From the NCBI GenBank assembly GCA_036583965.1, contig JAZBQD010000015.1, forward strand, positions 23,713,310 to 23,777,309: a stretch of 64,000 nt of DNA, in the 5' to 3' direction. The position numbers and the translations under genes are program-made. Shown piece after piece: positions 22,783-36,600 of this stretch. The notes under the pieces were generated by a model. It ran no database searches, was not told the origin of the DNA, and saw only the letters and a list, made by a program, of their open reading frames with translations. This DNA is from Prunella strophiata (taxonomy: Eukaryota; Chordata; Aves; Passeriformes; Prunellidae). Positions within the stretch are counted from its first letter, which is position 1. Every line of letters starts with the position of its first letter.

Positions 22783-25700
22783 TGGCACATAAGGTACAAC
22801 CACCTGCCTGGTATGCATTTTTCTCAATATCTGTAGATTTGTCCTGTCATATGTGCTGGCTGGTCACTGTGTCCCTGAGCTAGGATATCCCCCTTCATAC
22901 CCTGCCATGCCAGGCTGTCCTGACAGCCTCATCTCATGCTTTACTGGGAGGCAGCATGCTGTGGTGCTCAGAGCACAGGCTGGGAGCAGAGCACATGGGA
23001 TCTCTTCCCAGTGCTTCCCATAGCCACAGGCTCATCCCTAAATTATACCAAGCTTCACAGCTACAGCAGAAGGACAGTGATATTTATTTACACAACTCCT
23101 AAGCATGTGCAGTAGGCTTGGCAAGACCGTGCAAATTAATTCCTGCTAATGAAAGTTTGGGTTTTTTAATATTTCCCTTATGCTGTAACTGTGCCCTTCT
23201 TGTCATCACTTCTTATGCACATGAATTTGCCATTATGCCAGCAGCAACTCTGGGTCTTCACTGCTGCTGGCTGGTTATTTGTACTGTAGGTAATGACCAG
23301 AGGAATTAAGGCTTCACTGTGTCATACTCTCAGAATGGGAATTATCTCTAAAATATGTAATCACTGCCCAAATGGAAAGATGTTTCAGAGAAGAATTTAC
23401 AACATAAGGCCTTTATTCTGCAAAGTGCACTGGACTAGTTTGATGAATGAGAGCAGCTTCTGACTTAAAAATATGAAAAATAAATAAATGAGTATTTATT
23501 TTCAGAATCTGATAGCAGTGAACAAGAATGTGGTTTGAAAGATGGAGACCAAGTAGTCAGATGCATAGAGATTTTCTGCTCCAAAGTTCATTAATTTAAT
23601 TACCACTGGACCACTTGGTTTCACTGTGGTCCAGTAAAACCAAGTCTTTCTGCAGAGTCATATTAACATATGTGTTATAATTTTTGAGGGTTGCTCTCAA
23701 GAGCCAGAATCTTCTGCTTTGCCCACTGTGAGGCACATGCAGCTTGGGACACACAGCCCTGAAAGATAGCACAGTTAAAGAAAGGTGATGTATTTCAGTG
23801 TAGTGACAAATCATATTGGTTAATAGTTCTTATTCACTTAAGCAGCACCAGATGGATTAGCAGTAACAAAGATGAAAGGTTTAACTAGCCAGGCAGGAAC
23901 CTCAGAGAACCACAGCCCATGGTACAGAGGTTACTGGATGGATAAACAGTTGGATGGCTAATCATTGAGGATGGTAGAAAAAACATTGATTACATGTTTT
24001 TTTCATGAGAAAATGTTTCTTTTTTGCTGAATCAAGAGTGTTTTGCAGACTCAGAAGAAACACAGACTGAGTTCTGGCATTTCCATGCATCCTGGCAATC
24101 CTGGCTAGTCCCCAAGATATTTATTTCCCTCCTCAAAAACCCAAAAAGTTTGACAGCTCATATTTTCATTCTGATGTGACCAAAATCACATTCTGAAACT
24201 TGAAAGTTTTTGACAAAATGGGTTTGTTTACCAGACAGCCCTATAAATAATATTTCTCAAAGCTGTGTTTGACAAGCATGATATTGCTAATATGGCTCCC
24301 GCTGGTGTGTCATCCATGGCCAGGTTTTCAGAGAAATGTCTGCAAAGCAGAGCTATCAAAAAGCTCTGCATATGAGCTGCAGATACCATTTCTTTTGGAA
24401 AACTGTCTGCTTGCAGGGCACTTAAGAATAGTGCCAAGTCAATGTTAAATCATCATATGGGAAATGGTTAACAAGACAGCTTTCCTTTCTACCTCCCATC
24501 TAATCTCTGCCAAATCAATCTACCACCCAAGACTGGAAGTTGAAAATGTAATAAACAGGTCCACAGTGAAGGATTGCACTATACCTGTGCCTGGAGCAGT
24601 TCTCTCTTCATCTCTCTTCACCAGCAGCATGCCCTCCTATTACCCAAGGGAAAAAATTAAATATTCAGATTGTTATTATTTATTTAGAGGACACAAAAAA
24701 AAATCAAACCAAGTCAATATTTATCCATCTGAAAAAAAGCCCAGTATATGACAGCCTCTTTATTCAGGCTAAATTAGCAGACATATGTCTCATAGAAATG
24801 CTGTTGTTGTTGATTTATTCTTTTGTCCTTCTTTCAGTTAAGCTTTCCTCAGGTGTTTTTCAAACCGCAGAGCTTCTAAAGCTTCTGCAAAAAGTCTATT
24901 TTTTACTAAATTGCATTAGCTCTTTAAAATATACAGGAAAGATGAACTCATCTAATAACAACCTCGGAAAATAACTGCAGCTGAATATAAATAAAATTAA
25001 ATTTTCACAGAGGAAAAAGCCATTTCAAACTATTTTTTCCATATAATCCATACCACAGATACTCAATAATTCAGTGAGCTTTCAGGCAATATAAGTCAAT
25101 GTTGACTCATTAAATGCATTAGCTATAAAATGCATCTCTAGTAGGAAGGATGAGAAATGATTTGCGTTCTTCTCTTTTCATCATTATTCCTTAGTGGCTT
25201 TAGTTTCAGGTTTTGTTTTATTCTTTTGGGTTTTTTCACATTTCACACTTTATAAAGAATGCTTTACAGCAACTTCAGGAGCTCTAGTACATCATTAAAA
25301 AATAAAAACATTTTCTTCCTTACCAGAAACCTGACCATGAGCAATATTGTCTTGGTTTTACTTAAAACAAATGCTGACAGACACTAAATTAATGCTAATT
25401 AATCCTTCAGAGATGGCTAGCCAAACAAAAAAGTGGAAAACTAAACTGGTATCCAGGAGTGAGGAGTTCTTCCAGCCTGGCAGGGCCCAGTTGTGTTGGA
25501 GTTTGACAGGCATGTGAGACAAAGAACAAAAAATCTTAATAAATAAAAAGTATCAATTACATTAATTTGAAAATTCCCCTCATCTGTGAAGGGGTTGTGA
25601 TTTGCAGAAATTTTGTGGCATCAGAGTGCCAAGTTTTCAGTCTGTTAACTGGATTTCTGGCACTGACCAACTATATCTTGTTAGAGTGCTCGAAATTAAT

Positions 25701-26370
25701 GGATTCCAGCTTCTGTATGTGGAAAACTGAACATCAACCCCTAGTATGACAGTTGTGATTCATATGTGTAGTTTCAGGTGGGATGATATAAGAGAACATG
25801 GACATCAAAAGTTAGATGATGTAGGAAATTATGTAAGTTGGAACGATTCAATAAGTAAATAATGAAATAAATAAAAGCAAAACAACCCTTAGGCAATACA
25901 TATGGGTCTTGGTGTATAACACAACAAAAGAAAACTGGATAAGACCAGCCCCAGATGAACTGATTTTTTTGGTTATCCACATGTTTCTCTTCAGTGTCAC
26001 ATATGGAACAAATAAATAATATAATTTTGTCTGGTTAAGTTAGGTGAGTTGGCTAAGCTAAGAATCTGGAATGCTATTACAAGTGCATTAGGTTGGTTAG
26101 CCACTCAAAAAGGATTTAAAAAATCAGACTCCTAATGCCCCTTTGTTTGCTCCCCTGCTCCAAGAAGCCATTTATTTCTTCTTCTAATGCCTAAAGAATT
26201 ATTTTCACATTCTCGTCGATGATTACTTCAGTGTGAAACCATTGTCTGCAATATGAGTTCAGCTGTTATCTACTCCCTAAAAAAAAATTATTTCCACATT
26301 TGCTATGTAACAGCCTGACAAACAAATAACACCTGCAGAGGATCATGCTCAATAAAGGAAGGGAAGAAAA
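22783..26370. other. non-coding stretch, nothing recognised
   Basis: This is AT-rich DNA with only short frames (60-95 codons) on both strands and no splice-bounded open block. Poly-purine and AT-rich words are common, for example around 24640-24740 and 24960-25030. No transposon terminus or RNA gene was seen. Confidence 0.5.
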
Positions 26371-26379
26371 ATAGGTGGA

Positions 26380-26830
26380 AAGCATGAGAATTCCACTAAT
26401 GCTCAGTGATTGATCTTGTCAGTACGCATTGCCTGTCAGAGCACATTGCCCCAGCACAAGCACACAGCACTGAAGAACCAGCAGCACGGGAAAGAAATGC
26501 ATTTCTGTATAGATCACAGCCAGACACCCTCCCCCAGCTTTCTGAGTGGAGCTTGATTGTCAGCATTATACACACGCTCAGACAATGCTTTCAATAGATG
26601 CCTTTTTGGAAGACAATTGCAGAAAGCATGATAACGGGATTTGTCACCCTGATGTGGCTGCTGTTTCAGCAGGCATTATAATAATGAAAGGAAGTTTTAC
26701 TAATTGAAAATGTGAATGAAATTCAGCTGTCTTTTTATTTTAATTCTTTTGGATGAAAGCCAATTAAGATCATCTGTCTAATGCATCTATTCACCCCTAC
26801 TTCAACAATGTGTCAATTATAATGGATGTC
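26380..26830. promoter_or_regulatory. candidate conserved non-coding (enhancer-like) element
   Basis: This block carries a PBX/HOX-like TGATTGAT at 26407-26414, a PBX/MEIS-like TGATTGTCAG at 26554-26563, several TAATGA/TAATTG cores around 26680-26710, and GTGTCAATTATAATGG near 26810-26825. The complexity is balanced, without low-complexity drift, and CpG words such as GTACGC, ACACGCTC and TAACGGG survive, which is uncommon in the surrounding decayed DNA. These are features of vertebrate conserved non-coding elements. The longest frame (63 codons at 26406-26597) is not credible as coding. Function is inferred; no alignment was possible. Confidence 0.35.
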
Positions 26831-29800
26831 TAATAAACTCACACTTCCCAGGACAGAGAGCTGAGCATACAAAACAACTAGTGAGAAATATTAACACATA
26901 CCTGTAAAATATTTGGTAAGGATTGGCCAAACCCTTCACATGGCTGAGCTTATTTTCCACAGCATGCCTAAGAGAAATTATCCTGCACATCCTCAGCAGG
27001 GAGTGGTTTTGGCTCATCTGTGTACTTCCACAGCTATTCTGCACTAGTGGTCCTAAGCACATCATGGAACCTCAGTATTCAAGGCTAATAGATATATATT
27101 AATTTAAATAGTACACAGTGTTTTCAGGGCAAATAAGTCTGAGTTCAACATCACCTGTGTGTTTTATCTCATTTCATCTCTTTACCCACGTGTTTCTGCC
27201 CCTGAGGCATCTGACTCTTGGGCTTTTCCCACTCACTAACAAGTGTGGCTCAGAGGGAGAGGTCTTGTGAAGGGAAATTGATCACACCCAACCTGTGCCC
27301 ATTGTATACATCTTTCAGGTGATTTGCCCTAGATTAGTCTGGTTGTGTGGACTGAAAGCCTATTAGTGGCATTAAATGCTCTTCTAGAGCTCATCTTACA
27401 GCTTGGTTTAATGTATAAATAAGCCAGTTCACATCATTCAAGACAGTGCTGCAATGCAAAGAAAATGCAGTACATGAAGGCAGCTTGCTTCAAAAGGACA
27501 TGCACGATATGGATTGAAGTGTACCAGTAGAAACAAAGATGCTCAGAAGAGAATCAGCATGCAGAGTGAGAAGTTGTGGGAAGAAGCCCACAAGAATAAT
27601 GTGGGACTAAATATTTCTCCTTTCTATACCTGTGCATATACTCCCATTGACCTTTCTGTTCTGAACTCAAATTTAAATTAATTCCTTATTAAAACCACTA
27701 TAAAAGTGAAATATATGGCTTCACAGATTAAATTAATATTTGCTGATGTGGTGAAAAACTTAGTTTGGAAGTCACCATCTACTTCCAGCCTCACCTGAAT
27801 TGTTAGGCATCTATATTTGTATGTCTTTTCCAGACTTAGAACACCAGACACTTCCCAAATTGTTGAGCCATATGGTAACCCAGAGAGGTACTTAGATTTT
27901 TCTGTTAAAACTGTTTCACCTCCATCACCCTACCAAATATTCATTTGGTCCTAGATGAACAAAGTTTAAATTCTTACAGAGGAAAAGTTAGTTTACCTAG
28001 ATTATCTCAGGCAAAGTGAATCTTTGACCCTGGGTCTTCTGTATCCTAAGTTCATTGACTGTGCTTTTTGGCTCAAAGAAAATAAACTACCCCCAGCACT
28101 TCTTTTGGTTTATTTATTTGATGGTCACAGCAGTTCAGGCTTTGCAGGTCTGAGCATCCCAATGGACTCTGGTATAAAGCACACCCCACTCTGCTCAGCT
28201 CTGCTGTGATAATACATAGTTTGTATATACCCAGTGGGGGAGACTTTCCTAGACACCTGTGGAATAGATTTTTATGGAGCAAACTCAAAGTTCTGGGCAA
28301 TCTTGGATCTTCTAGGATTAATAAAAAAAAGTTTAAGGATCCATATTTTGCATTTAAGTCCTTAAAACAGTAATGAAGGTCTTTAACTTGTGAATTTAGA
28401 CCTAGAACCTTCTTATTGTAAGGATTTTTTTGGTAGAAGAATTGCAGGACAAGATTTTGAAGGAGAACAATGTGCATGTCTAGTATGTACCAGAGAGGTA
28501 GCCCTCACCTTTTTCTGCATCACAAAAACTCAGCATCTCTGACATCATAAAAGTTTTGGAGGGTCCTGTTTGAAACCCTAGTTAAGTGTGCAGTGCAGAC
28601 TGGCATTCCTTGAGATCAGAAGGGGAGATGCAGAGAGTGAGATGATGTTTGTGGAGCAGTGGGGTGAAAATATAATCTTGCAGAAGCATTTTGACTTCAT
28701 ACAGTATTAATATAGTGTTATATTTCTCAAGTCCAGTGAAAATACCAAAAGCTTTATCATGACTTGTTAGGATTGCTAGAGCTCTGTCTGAAAGATGTTC
28801 TACAGGGAGACTCTGTAGCCTTTAAATATAGCCCAGATGTTGGTGTCTGGAAGAAAGCTGAGCCAAACACTGGATTATGCATGGGATAGACAGAAGGCTG
28901 TGTGGAGGACTTGGGACAGGGGAAATGATAACCTAGTGTTTTACCTTCTTTGATCATGACTCCTCTCAAGGATGCATCACAGAAACTGCCAGACCTGTAA
29001 TTTTCACAGATGGTTGGAGCTCTGAATAGAAAGGCAAAGAAAGAGAAGTGAGCTTAGAGGAAAAAGAGAAGGAAAGGTGACCTGAGTGTGGCTCATCATT
29101 TGCTTCTGCTGCTTTGAAATCTGGAAAGAAGATAACATGGAGCCTCTAAAGAGTATGTTGTATGAACAGAGATGAAGAAAGGAAATGTTTCAATACCTTT
29201 AAGGCCACCATCTACAAATCTTCACTATCTCTGCTAGTAGGCCTTACTAGCTCAGGCCCTGCTGCATCAAAAACAACACTTGGTTTCAGGAAATTTCTGA
29301 GTGTGGACATATTATTCTGGAAAAGTTTTCATTCATAAAGGTGAAATAAAGAGGGTGAGAGTTGTTTGGAAAATGTTGTTGAAGATTGTCGCTGGGGACA
29401 GACCAGATGGCATAAGCCAGTGAAGAGAAATGACTTTGACAATGGAGGAGAGGATCTCTGAAGAGCAGTAGCACATTGTACATCAAATAAGTTTAGAGAT
29501 GGATAAATGGAGTAGTGGTGAAGGAGGAAAATGTGCGTGGTTTTAGTGAAAGAGAGAAAAATAATATTATTCCATAAACATGCAAGATGGAAGAGACCAA
29601 AGAGGCACCAGATGGAAAGTTCTCACAAAAAAATGAAGGATATGATGGACAGCATATGTAATGGAGAGCAGGTGAGGAGATGCTGTTATTGCATTAAGTA
29701 GAAGGTTTGAAGGAGATCTGTAGGTGAAATAAGAGCCTCCATATACTGTCAAAGGAAAAGAAGAGGAAGAAAGTAGAGGGGAGGTATTACTTGTGAGATT

Positions 29801-32800
29801 TTCCCTATTAAAAACTGATGAAGTACAATGCAGAAGGAGCGTGTGCAGTGCAGTGTATAGTTGCAGTGAAGCATTGGGGTGGCTTTAGGCACAGAGTCAA
29901 GTGAATTGGGATGGAGCTACAAAGGTAGAAGAGCTGAAGAAGTAGAGCAATGAATTTGCAAATATCAATAAAAATAAGTAGATAGGGGGCTTAAACCAAC
30001 AAATTTTGACATCCATGTTATCACTGAAAACTCTCATACTTATCCTCCCTCAAAATGAAGATTTCAAGCCATGTAACTGAGTGCCAAGCACAGCTTTCTC
30101 AGGCTAAAAACGTGCCTGACTGTGGCAACAATTGCTCAGAAGACAGCTTCTCTCTTCTTGCTTGACTAGCAAAATTCCATCAAATGAAAGGCAATTTACT
30201 CTCTTTCTGATTTTCCTAAAATAACAAGTTTGTCCACACAAGTCTGTGAATATTATCTGTGATATATTCTGCATTTATTATTGCGTATGTGAAGTGGAGC
30301 CATATGTAGTGATAATGCTCAGTGCAAACAAACAGTACTAAGCATAACACTTCAGGAAAGGTGAGGTACTACATGCTATCATGCAAATAAGTGCAAAGTT
30401 TAAAGGTTTATATTAAGGTTGTATTTATGAACATTTTGGTAAATAATCCACAGTATAGAATTATTCTGTACTTATTGAGAACAGAATTTATCACATTATA
30501 TTTTATTACTAGTACTGTACAGAGTAGAGAAATCTTTACTTTGCCTTCAATTTTCCCATCTTATAAGAATACTGTGAAGAGAAAAAAAAAAGTGAGGTAC
30601 CTTGTTAGGACTTATAACAGCTTGTCCAGCTGTGGGGCATTCATTTGTCTTGTCTGCAAATGCTATTCCAAATTATCTCAAGGATTTGTCTCTGCTACTC
30701 TCCTCCCCAGACTGGCTCTGACTTCACCGTCTGTTGCCCACAGAAATGCCCTCTGACTGCATCTGGAAATGCTGTGCAGTAAATGTGATAACATTTTAAT
30801 CTGCACTGCCATGCCAGTGAATTTCCAGCCTCTTTTTCAGCAAGATAATGAGTATGCTGCAAACATTCCTGCATCTGTCCAAAAGTGGGAAAGGATTGTG
30901 CCATCTCCCTCTTACATTTGGAAAAGGCAGTTCTGAAGTGCAAACCACCTGCAAATTTTGGCAGTACAGTCTGGCCTGGGACTTTTGTGGCAGAAATCCA
31001 GGACCAGACAACCCAGACCTTTTAGGCCAATTAACCTGTTGGGGATCACAGAGCACAGAGTCCAACTCAGTACATGCTTGTGGCATGTTGGCTCATTTCT
31101 GCTGGGAGACCAAGTGCTGCAGCAGCTTGTTCTCCTTCTACAGATGCACCAGTACCTTCAAATCACAGAAACCACAGATGGGGAAGATCTCAAATAGTGA
31201 CATTTGCATGCCTTAGGAAGAAGGAGGCAAAGTTTCTAAGGAACTGTTTGTGCATTTTCTGTATCATTCAAGCGTCTCCAGCACCAAAGAGAAATAAATC
31301 TTCCTGGATCCATCAGTGATCACAGCACAGGTTGCTAGATGAGCCCTACAGGCTTAGATTACACAGGAGCACCCTGGAGAAATCTCACCTTATGTCAGGG
31401 GAGCTGGCTGTGCTGCAGACCTTTTCCCTCTCAGATTAAGAGAGCAGAACCTGGGCTCTACCCTCTACATCACACTCAGGTTGGACATCACCAAAGGCTA
31501 AAGTCATTTGGTGTTCCAGGCACTGCTCCCTGCTGCTAAAGGATCAGTCTGAAGACATTGGTTCTGCATCATCTTCTACTTCTACAGCAGCTGGACAAGT
31601 GCAGGAGCTCTTTCAGAAGCTCAGAGGCTGAATTTCCTCTTTATTTGCATTTGAATATTTTTACAACAGTGACTTGTAAGATACCCAGTTGCATTTGGAC
31701 ATGATACATACAAATCATATCGTTGGTCCTCCATAAAACAGATCACTCTGAGTAGCAGGACCAAAGGAGATGGTTGTCTAGACATTTGCACCCCCTAAGT
31801 CCTCTACCACTCTACCTAAAACTCTCTAGTGTCCTGCATTCTTCTCATCCATCTCCTTTTTTTTTTCTCATCCATGTCCTTTTTATATTGGACTAGGCAA
31901 ATCCCATGTGTCTTGCAAACCCTGAGCTGAAGGCACATCTCAGCTGCCTTCTGCCTCCTGAGTAAAGTTAGGGTGAGGTTTCTTCTTCAAAAGTCTTATA
32001 GAAATACAATTTTTTAAACCTGTCTGCCTGAATGTGGCAAATAGGTTTAGAAACTGCTAGCAAAGAAAGGGAGAAAAGCACAAGCAGAGGCAGGTACAGA
32101 CAGACACACGCAGCAGCTGCAAAAACATCTGCAAGAAACCAGATAGAAAATTACTTGGTCTGGGCTGAGGGGAGGTTTGTCTTCTCCACTGTATAGCTTG
32201 GTTCCTGGGATGCAAAGGAGCAAGAGAGGGAAAAGACACATCTTCAAAACGTGGTAGGAGGGACAGATGCCCCAGGGCTGTTAGCAGTGTGGCTGCTTTG
32301 TGGCCCTGGCTGGGCTGGGGACAGAGGTTTGTGTCCTGTGTGCTCCTGCTGGGCTCCTACTTGGGAGAATAGGAGGAACAACAGGGTAGGGTAGGTCTGT
32401 ATGAGTCCTTCTCTTGCCAGGCTACATTTCTGCATGACCATGGGAGCTGAACAGGGACAAGGAGGTCTGATTTCTAGTTCTAACTCCTCCTCTCCCCTTT
32501 GTACCTTCTTTGACATGCTAAGTCATTTAAACTGGAATTTCTGCAGTACCTAAACCAGAGATACCCTCTTCTTATCCAGAACCTCTAGATGACACTGTAA
32601 TACAGATGAAAAATAGAAATTAAATCCTAACACATGTACCCTGCATATTTATTAATAATTAATATCAGATTTGCTTTTTATTATTTTAGTGGCTTTGTGA
32701 AAATAGAAATAATTGTTGCTGATTATTATTTATTTAAGTGATGACAACATGATTAATAATACTTCAGCATGGGAAGGACTCACACTGAACAACCTAGAAT

Positions 32801-33540
32801 GGGGAGATATTATCTCTGTTGGTGGCAAAGCTCATAATACACATGCATTGGAAAAATGATAACCCACCTGTAGAGGAAGAATGATTAAAGACAAAGATGG
32901 ATATGGCAACACACAGATAAAGGAGATCAATATTTAGGATATAAAACAATTTAAGAAGCTGGGCCATGAATTCATTCTTACATGTGCAGGCTGAAGTGAG
33001 GCTGACATACCTTTTATCTACCTGCCCATCATGGTGGGATCAGGATCCTCCTGTGGAGACACACAGACCTAACCACACCTGGAAATATTCTTCCCTGGTA
33101 GACCTCCACTGCCATACATAGCCTTGAAAAAGTTAAATTCAGACAGTGATTTCTGTATCTGAAGAGTTACTGAATTACTGAATACTTTTAGCAAAGCTTA
33201 GGCCTGTTGCCCCCATACATTTTTTCCATTACAGCAAGCATCTTCCAGTGGCCTGCTTTCTGGTCAGAGCAGCTGATGCTAAAAGCTTAATATTTGTGCC
33301 TGGTCCTACAGCCTGATGCTGCTCTGCTTCCTGCAACACAGCTCCATCTTGTTACAGGAACAGAAAATTGTTATCATGTTTCCCCATGAAAAGTTGTTGG
33401 TTTTTTTTTTTCCCAAGAAATTGAATTTCCTAAGGTTTTGTCTATGAAATTTCACTGTGATGCTTTGTACATCCAGCCTTTTGGCTACCTCATCCTTGCA
33501 CTTTTACTGCACTTCTCATAGCAATTAATACCTCACTTTC
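26831..33540. other. non-coding stretch, partly purine-rich
   Basis: Nothing recognisable was found. From about 29020 to 29780 the plus strand is notably purine-rich, with many AGAAAG/GGAGAA words. Between about 30690 and 31560 the DNA is GC-richer and carries overlapping frames of 79-122 codons in several registers on both strands; none resembles a known protein, and their mutual overlap argues for chance. No repeat family was identified. Confidence 0.5.
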
Positions 33541-33547
33541 TTTTCAG

Positions 33548-33612
33548 GAGAGGACATGGTGGATGCAGGTTCAGCTGGAACCTGGCTCACTGAAGAGCAG
33601 AAGTATAAAGAG
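33548..33612 (+). CDS. possible 65-bp internal coding exon, product unknown
   Basis: The block is preceded by a pyrimidine-rich acceptor (CTCACTTTCTTTTCAG, AG at 33546-33547) and followed by a donor (GAG|GTAGGA, GT at 33613-33614). Only one of the three frames looks protein-like: skipping two bases it gives 21 codons reading EDMVDAGSAGTWLTEEQKYK then E. That is an acidic, hydrophilic peptide with the composition of real coding sequence. The exon would end on a codon boundary and start after a one-base carry-over from the previous exon. The same frame is open from 33529 to about 33678, so chance is possible. I do not recognise the peptide. If real, the window lies within a large gene on the plus strand whose other exons are mostly outside. 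Confidence 0.25.
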
Positions 33613-36600
33613 GTAGGACATGTATTTACTTTTTCCCAAAATGTTTCTTTTTCTCTTGTGAAAATCAAAAATTTCAATTAATTGACTTCTTTGTTTACCA
33701 AAAGGTAAACACTTTACCAGTCTGGTTTTATGTGTCTGCAAAAAACACTTCAAATGAGACATTTTCTATATTTTCTATCAAACTGCTGTCATGCAGCCTG
33801 GAATCCTTGGGAGTGCCTTTGGTAAATACCTTGTTGAAATACCTCTCCTGCAGCCATTTCTACTTTTCTTCTCTTGTCCCTTTGCCAGTGGACTGCCAAA
33901 TGGTTCTGCCACCATGCTGGAGCTAAAGCTGATTTTAAACAAGCTGCTGGGTTCCTGTCTGTAGTGAGTATTTGGTTCAGTACATGCTCAGCTGTTAAAA
34001 ACAAAATACCTATGAAGATCTGAAGTGAGAGAGAAAATTTCTACACAGACACATATTCTTTCTCTGTTTCTTTTAATTTAATTTTCATTTAATTATTTTC
34101 ATTTAATATGAGAAGAGCTACTGAGTTCAGATAGTGTTTGCTTTTTGGTTACAAATACCTGGATTAGAGTTGTAGTTTACAGCAATGGTCATGCTAAAGA
34201 ATATTTCCCTGTCATCTCTTTGTGTTTCTTTTGCAGAAGGTTTCTGTATGTTCCTTCCAGAGATTTTTCACGGTAATTAGGCCTAATTCTTTAATTGCCT
34301 CCCCCTCCATCCCTAAAAATTCTGCTGCTTCCTAGTGATTCTGGATACAACATATGTTGCCAGATATAAACAGGGGGGCCTATTAACACGGTAATAAATT
34401 TGCATGCTCTATAAATTCTTGTATCATTCATAATCTAAAATAAAAGATGAGAAAAAACCACTTTGATTTGTTGTGTTTGGACTCACCTCCGATATGTATA
34501 TTTATATGGCAGGAAACTGTTTTGAAGCTCTCCATTTCTTTAGGCTGGGGAAAAAAAAGGCTTTTTATAATTTTTTTAATGGAGTACAGTTGGTCCATCA
34601 AGTTTCAGTTTCATTTTGAAATGTGCCCTGGGAGAATGCGCCATAAATGCCAACATATTCAGCATCATGAACTCAAGATGATATCAGCTTGTTATAGTGT
34701 TCTGTTGCAGTGATTCCTACCAGTTCCCTTTTTTAAAAAAAAAAAAAGGAAAAATAGAAGGAATGGTTAAGAATTTTGTTTATCACCCCTTCCCTTAGAG
34801 GAGCAGAATACAAACTATTATCTTCCTTCCTCATCTTTGGTTCTACTTTTATTGAAAATTCTCAGTCAGGGATCCTACTAGTGCATTTACTGTTGACCTT
34901 AGACAGCACTAACATGATTTCCTTGCTGACTAAAGAAAATACAGTGCTGCAAAGGACATGTATTTTGATTGACAAGCAATAGGTACATCTGTCTGCAGTC
35001 TTTTAGATTCTTAAAGATACTGCTGAATAAACCTTGCAGTTGCCATCTTGCAATAAACATAATTCATTCCCCCCAGAAACACATTCAATTTTAAAAGAAG
35101 TTTTGTGTAAAATGACAGCACTAACAAAATGATGAAACATATATTATGGGGCAGAGTCATAGGCAATGTAAATCAGCACTAATCAGCTGAAAACAATGGC
35201 TGCATTCTATCTGATAGACTACATTCTTTTTATCTTAGTTATATTAGGCAATTTGTTAGAATATGTGATAAAATGTGTCTAAATATTACAGGTAGGATAT
35301 GAACATGATAGCTATATGACAAAGCAGCCCCTGAGAGAAAGTGCATTTTTCACCCCATCAGAACGTAGTTCCCTTGATGAAGATAACAGATAGGTTTGCT
35401 CTGTGTAATCCTGTACATAATTATCTTCCCTACCTAATTTCTTTCTGTTGCTATGCATCATTATCTTAAATATTTTTGTAACCATTTCATTACCATTTCC
35501 ATCCCATTGTTCATTCCTTTATCTCAGTTGTTTTGTCTGACATCATAAAACTGAATATTTATCTTGTCCTCTCTACAGCCTTTAATAACTAGCCTGGTGT
35601 CAGAAACCACAACTTTAATAAATACACCCAGCCTGATGGATTATTAAGCATTGAGAAGGCACCCTGGTGCCTTCAGCTTGTGCAGAGAAGTAGAGGAGCC
35701 TGCACTGTTCTTAAGAAGCCCCTCCAAGAACCAGCTATGATGTTTACTTGCTGACATTTAAAAATAATGGTGTTGTTTACTCAGTGTCTTTTTTTCTTTT
35801 TCCCTCCAAGCAAATAAGCATAAAAGATCCTGTAAAGGTTTTCTTTCCAAAATGACACTCTGGGACTTTTTGCCCCACTTTTTATTTTTAATTTTTATTT
35901 TTTTTCCCCAAAATGTGAAGGTTTATTACTTTTAATGATTAGCCAATTAGAAATACCAGTAGCAGCTAACCTGTTAGAATGGAGAGAATTGATTACAGAG
36001 CCTCAGGAGCAGGCCCTGGCTGAGTCATGAGGAGACATGAAAGGGTACAGTGGCAGTTAAGTCTCCTGGCACATGAAGGAGTGTAAACCATTGATCACAA
36101 TACGAAATGCTGAAAACTGAAAAGGAATCCAATTTATTCTAAATAAAACTACTCTGTTCTCCAGTGACAGATTCCAGAGTCAGACACCAGAGAGGAACTG
36201 ACAGCAGATGTTTTAGAGCCAAGACACAGAGAGGCTGAGTAATAGTATAGAAAAGAAATTGCTTTGAACTTCACCCCTGCTTTAAATACTTCAAATCAAT
36301 AGGGTCACAGAGCTCTTTAATAGAGTGATGAGGTCTTGCCCCAGCAGATCTTCACAGTGACAAGTTGATGTGCTTCCTAGCAGCAGGGTCATAAAAATTT
36401 CAGGCTTCCCTCTGAAAGGGGGCTTTGTATTAGAGAGGTCCATTTGGAGTAACTCCCTTGTATGGCCGCTCTCAAAAGCTGAGCCCTAATAGTCTACATC
36501 TAAATGGGACTGACCTCATGAATTACCTCAAGAAACTTAATCTATAAACTGGCTTCTTCTTATGCAGACTGATGAATTCTTGTTTATTCCTAAATGGCTG

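Noticed and set aside
30391..31540. Several frames of 66-122 codons on both strands.
   Set aside because: They overlap each other in different registers, sit in a GC-richer patch and resemble no family; chance is the simpler explanation.
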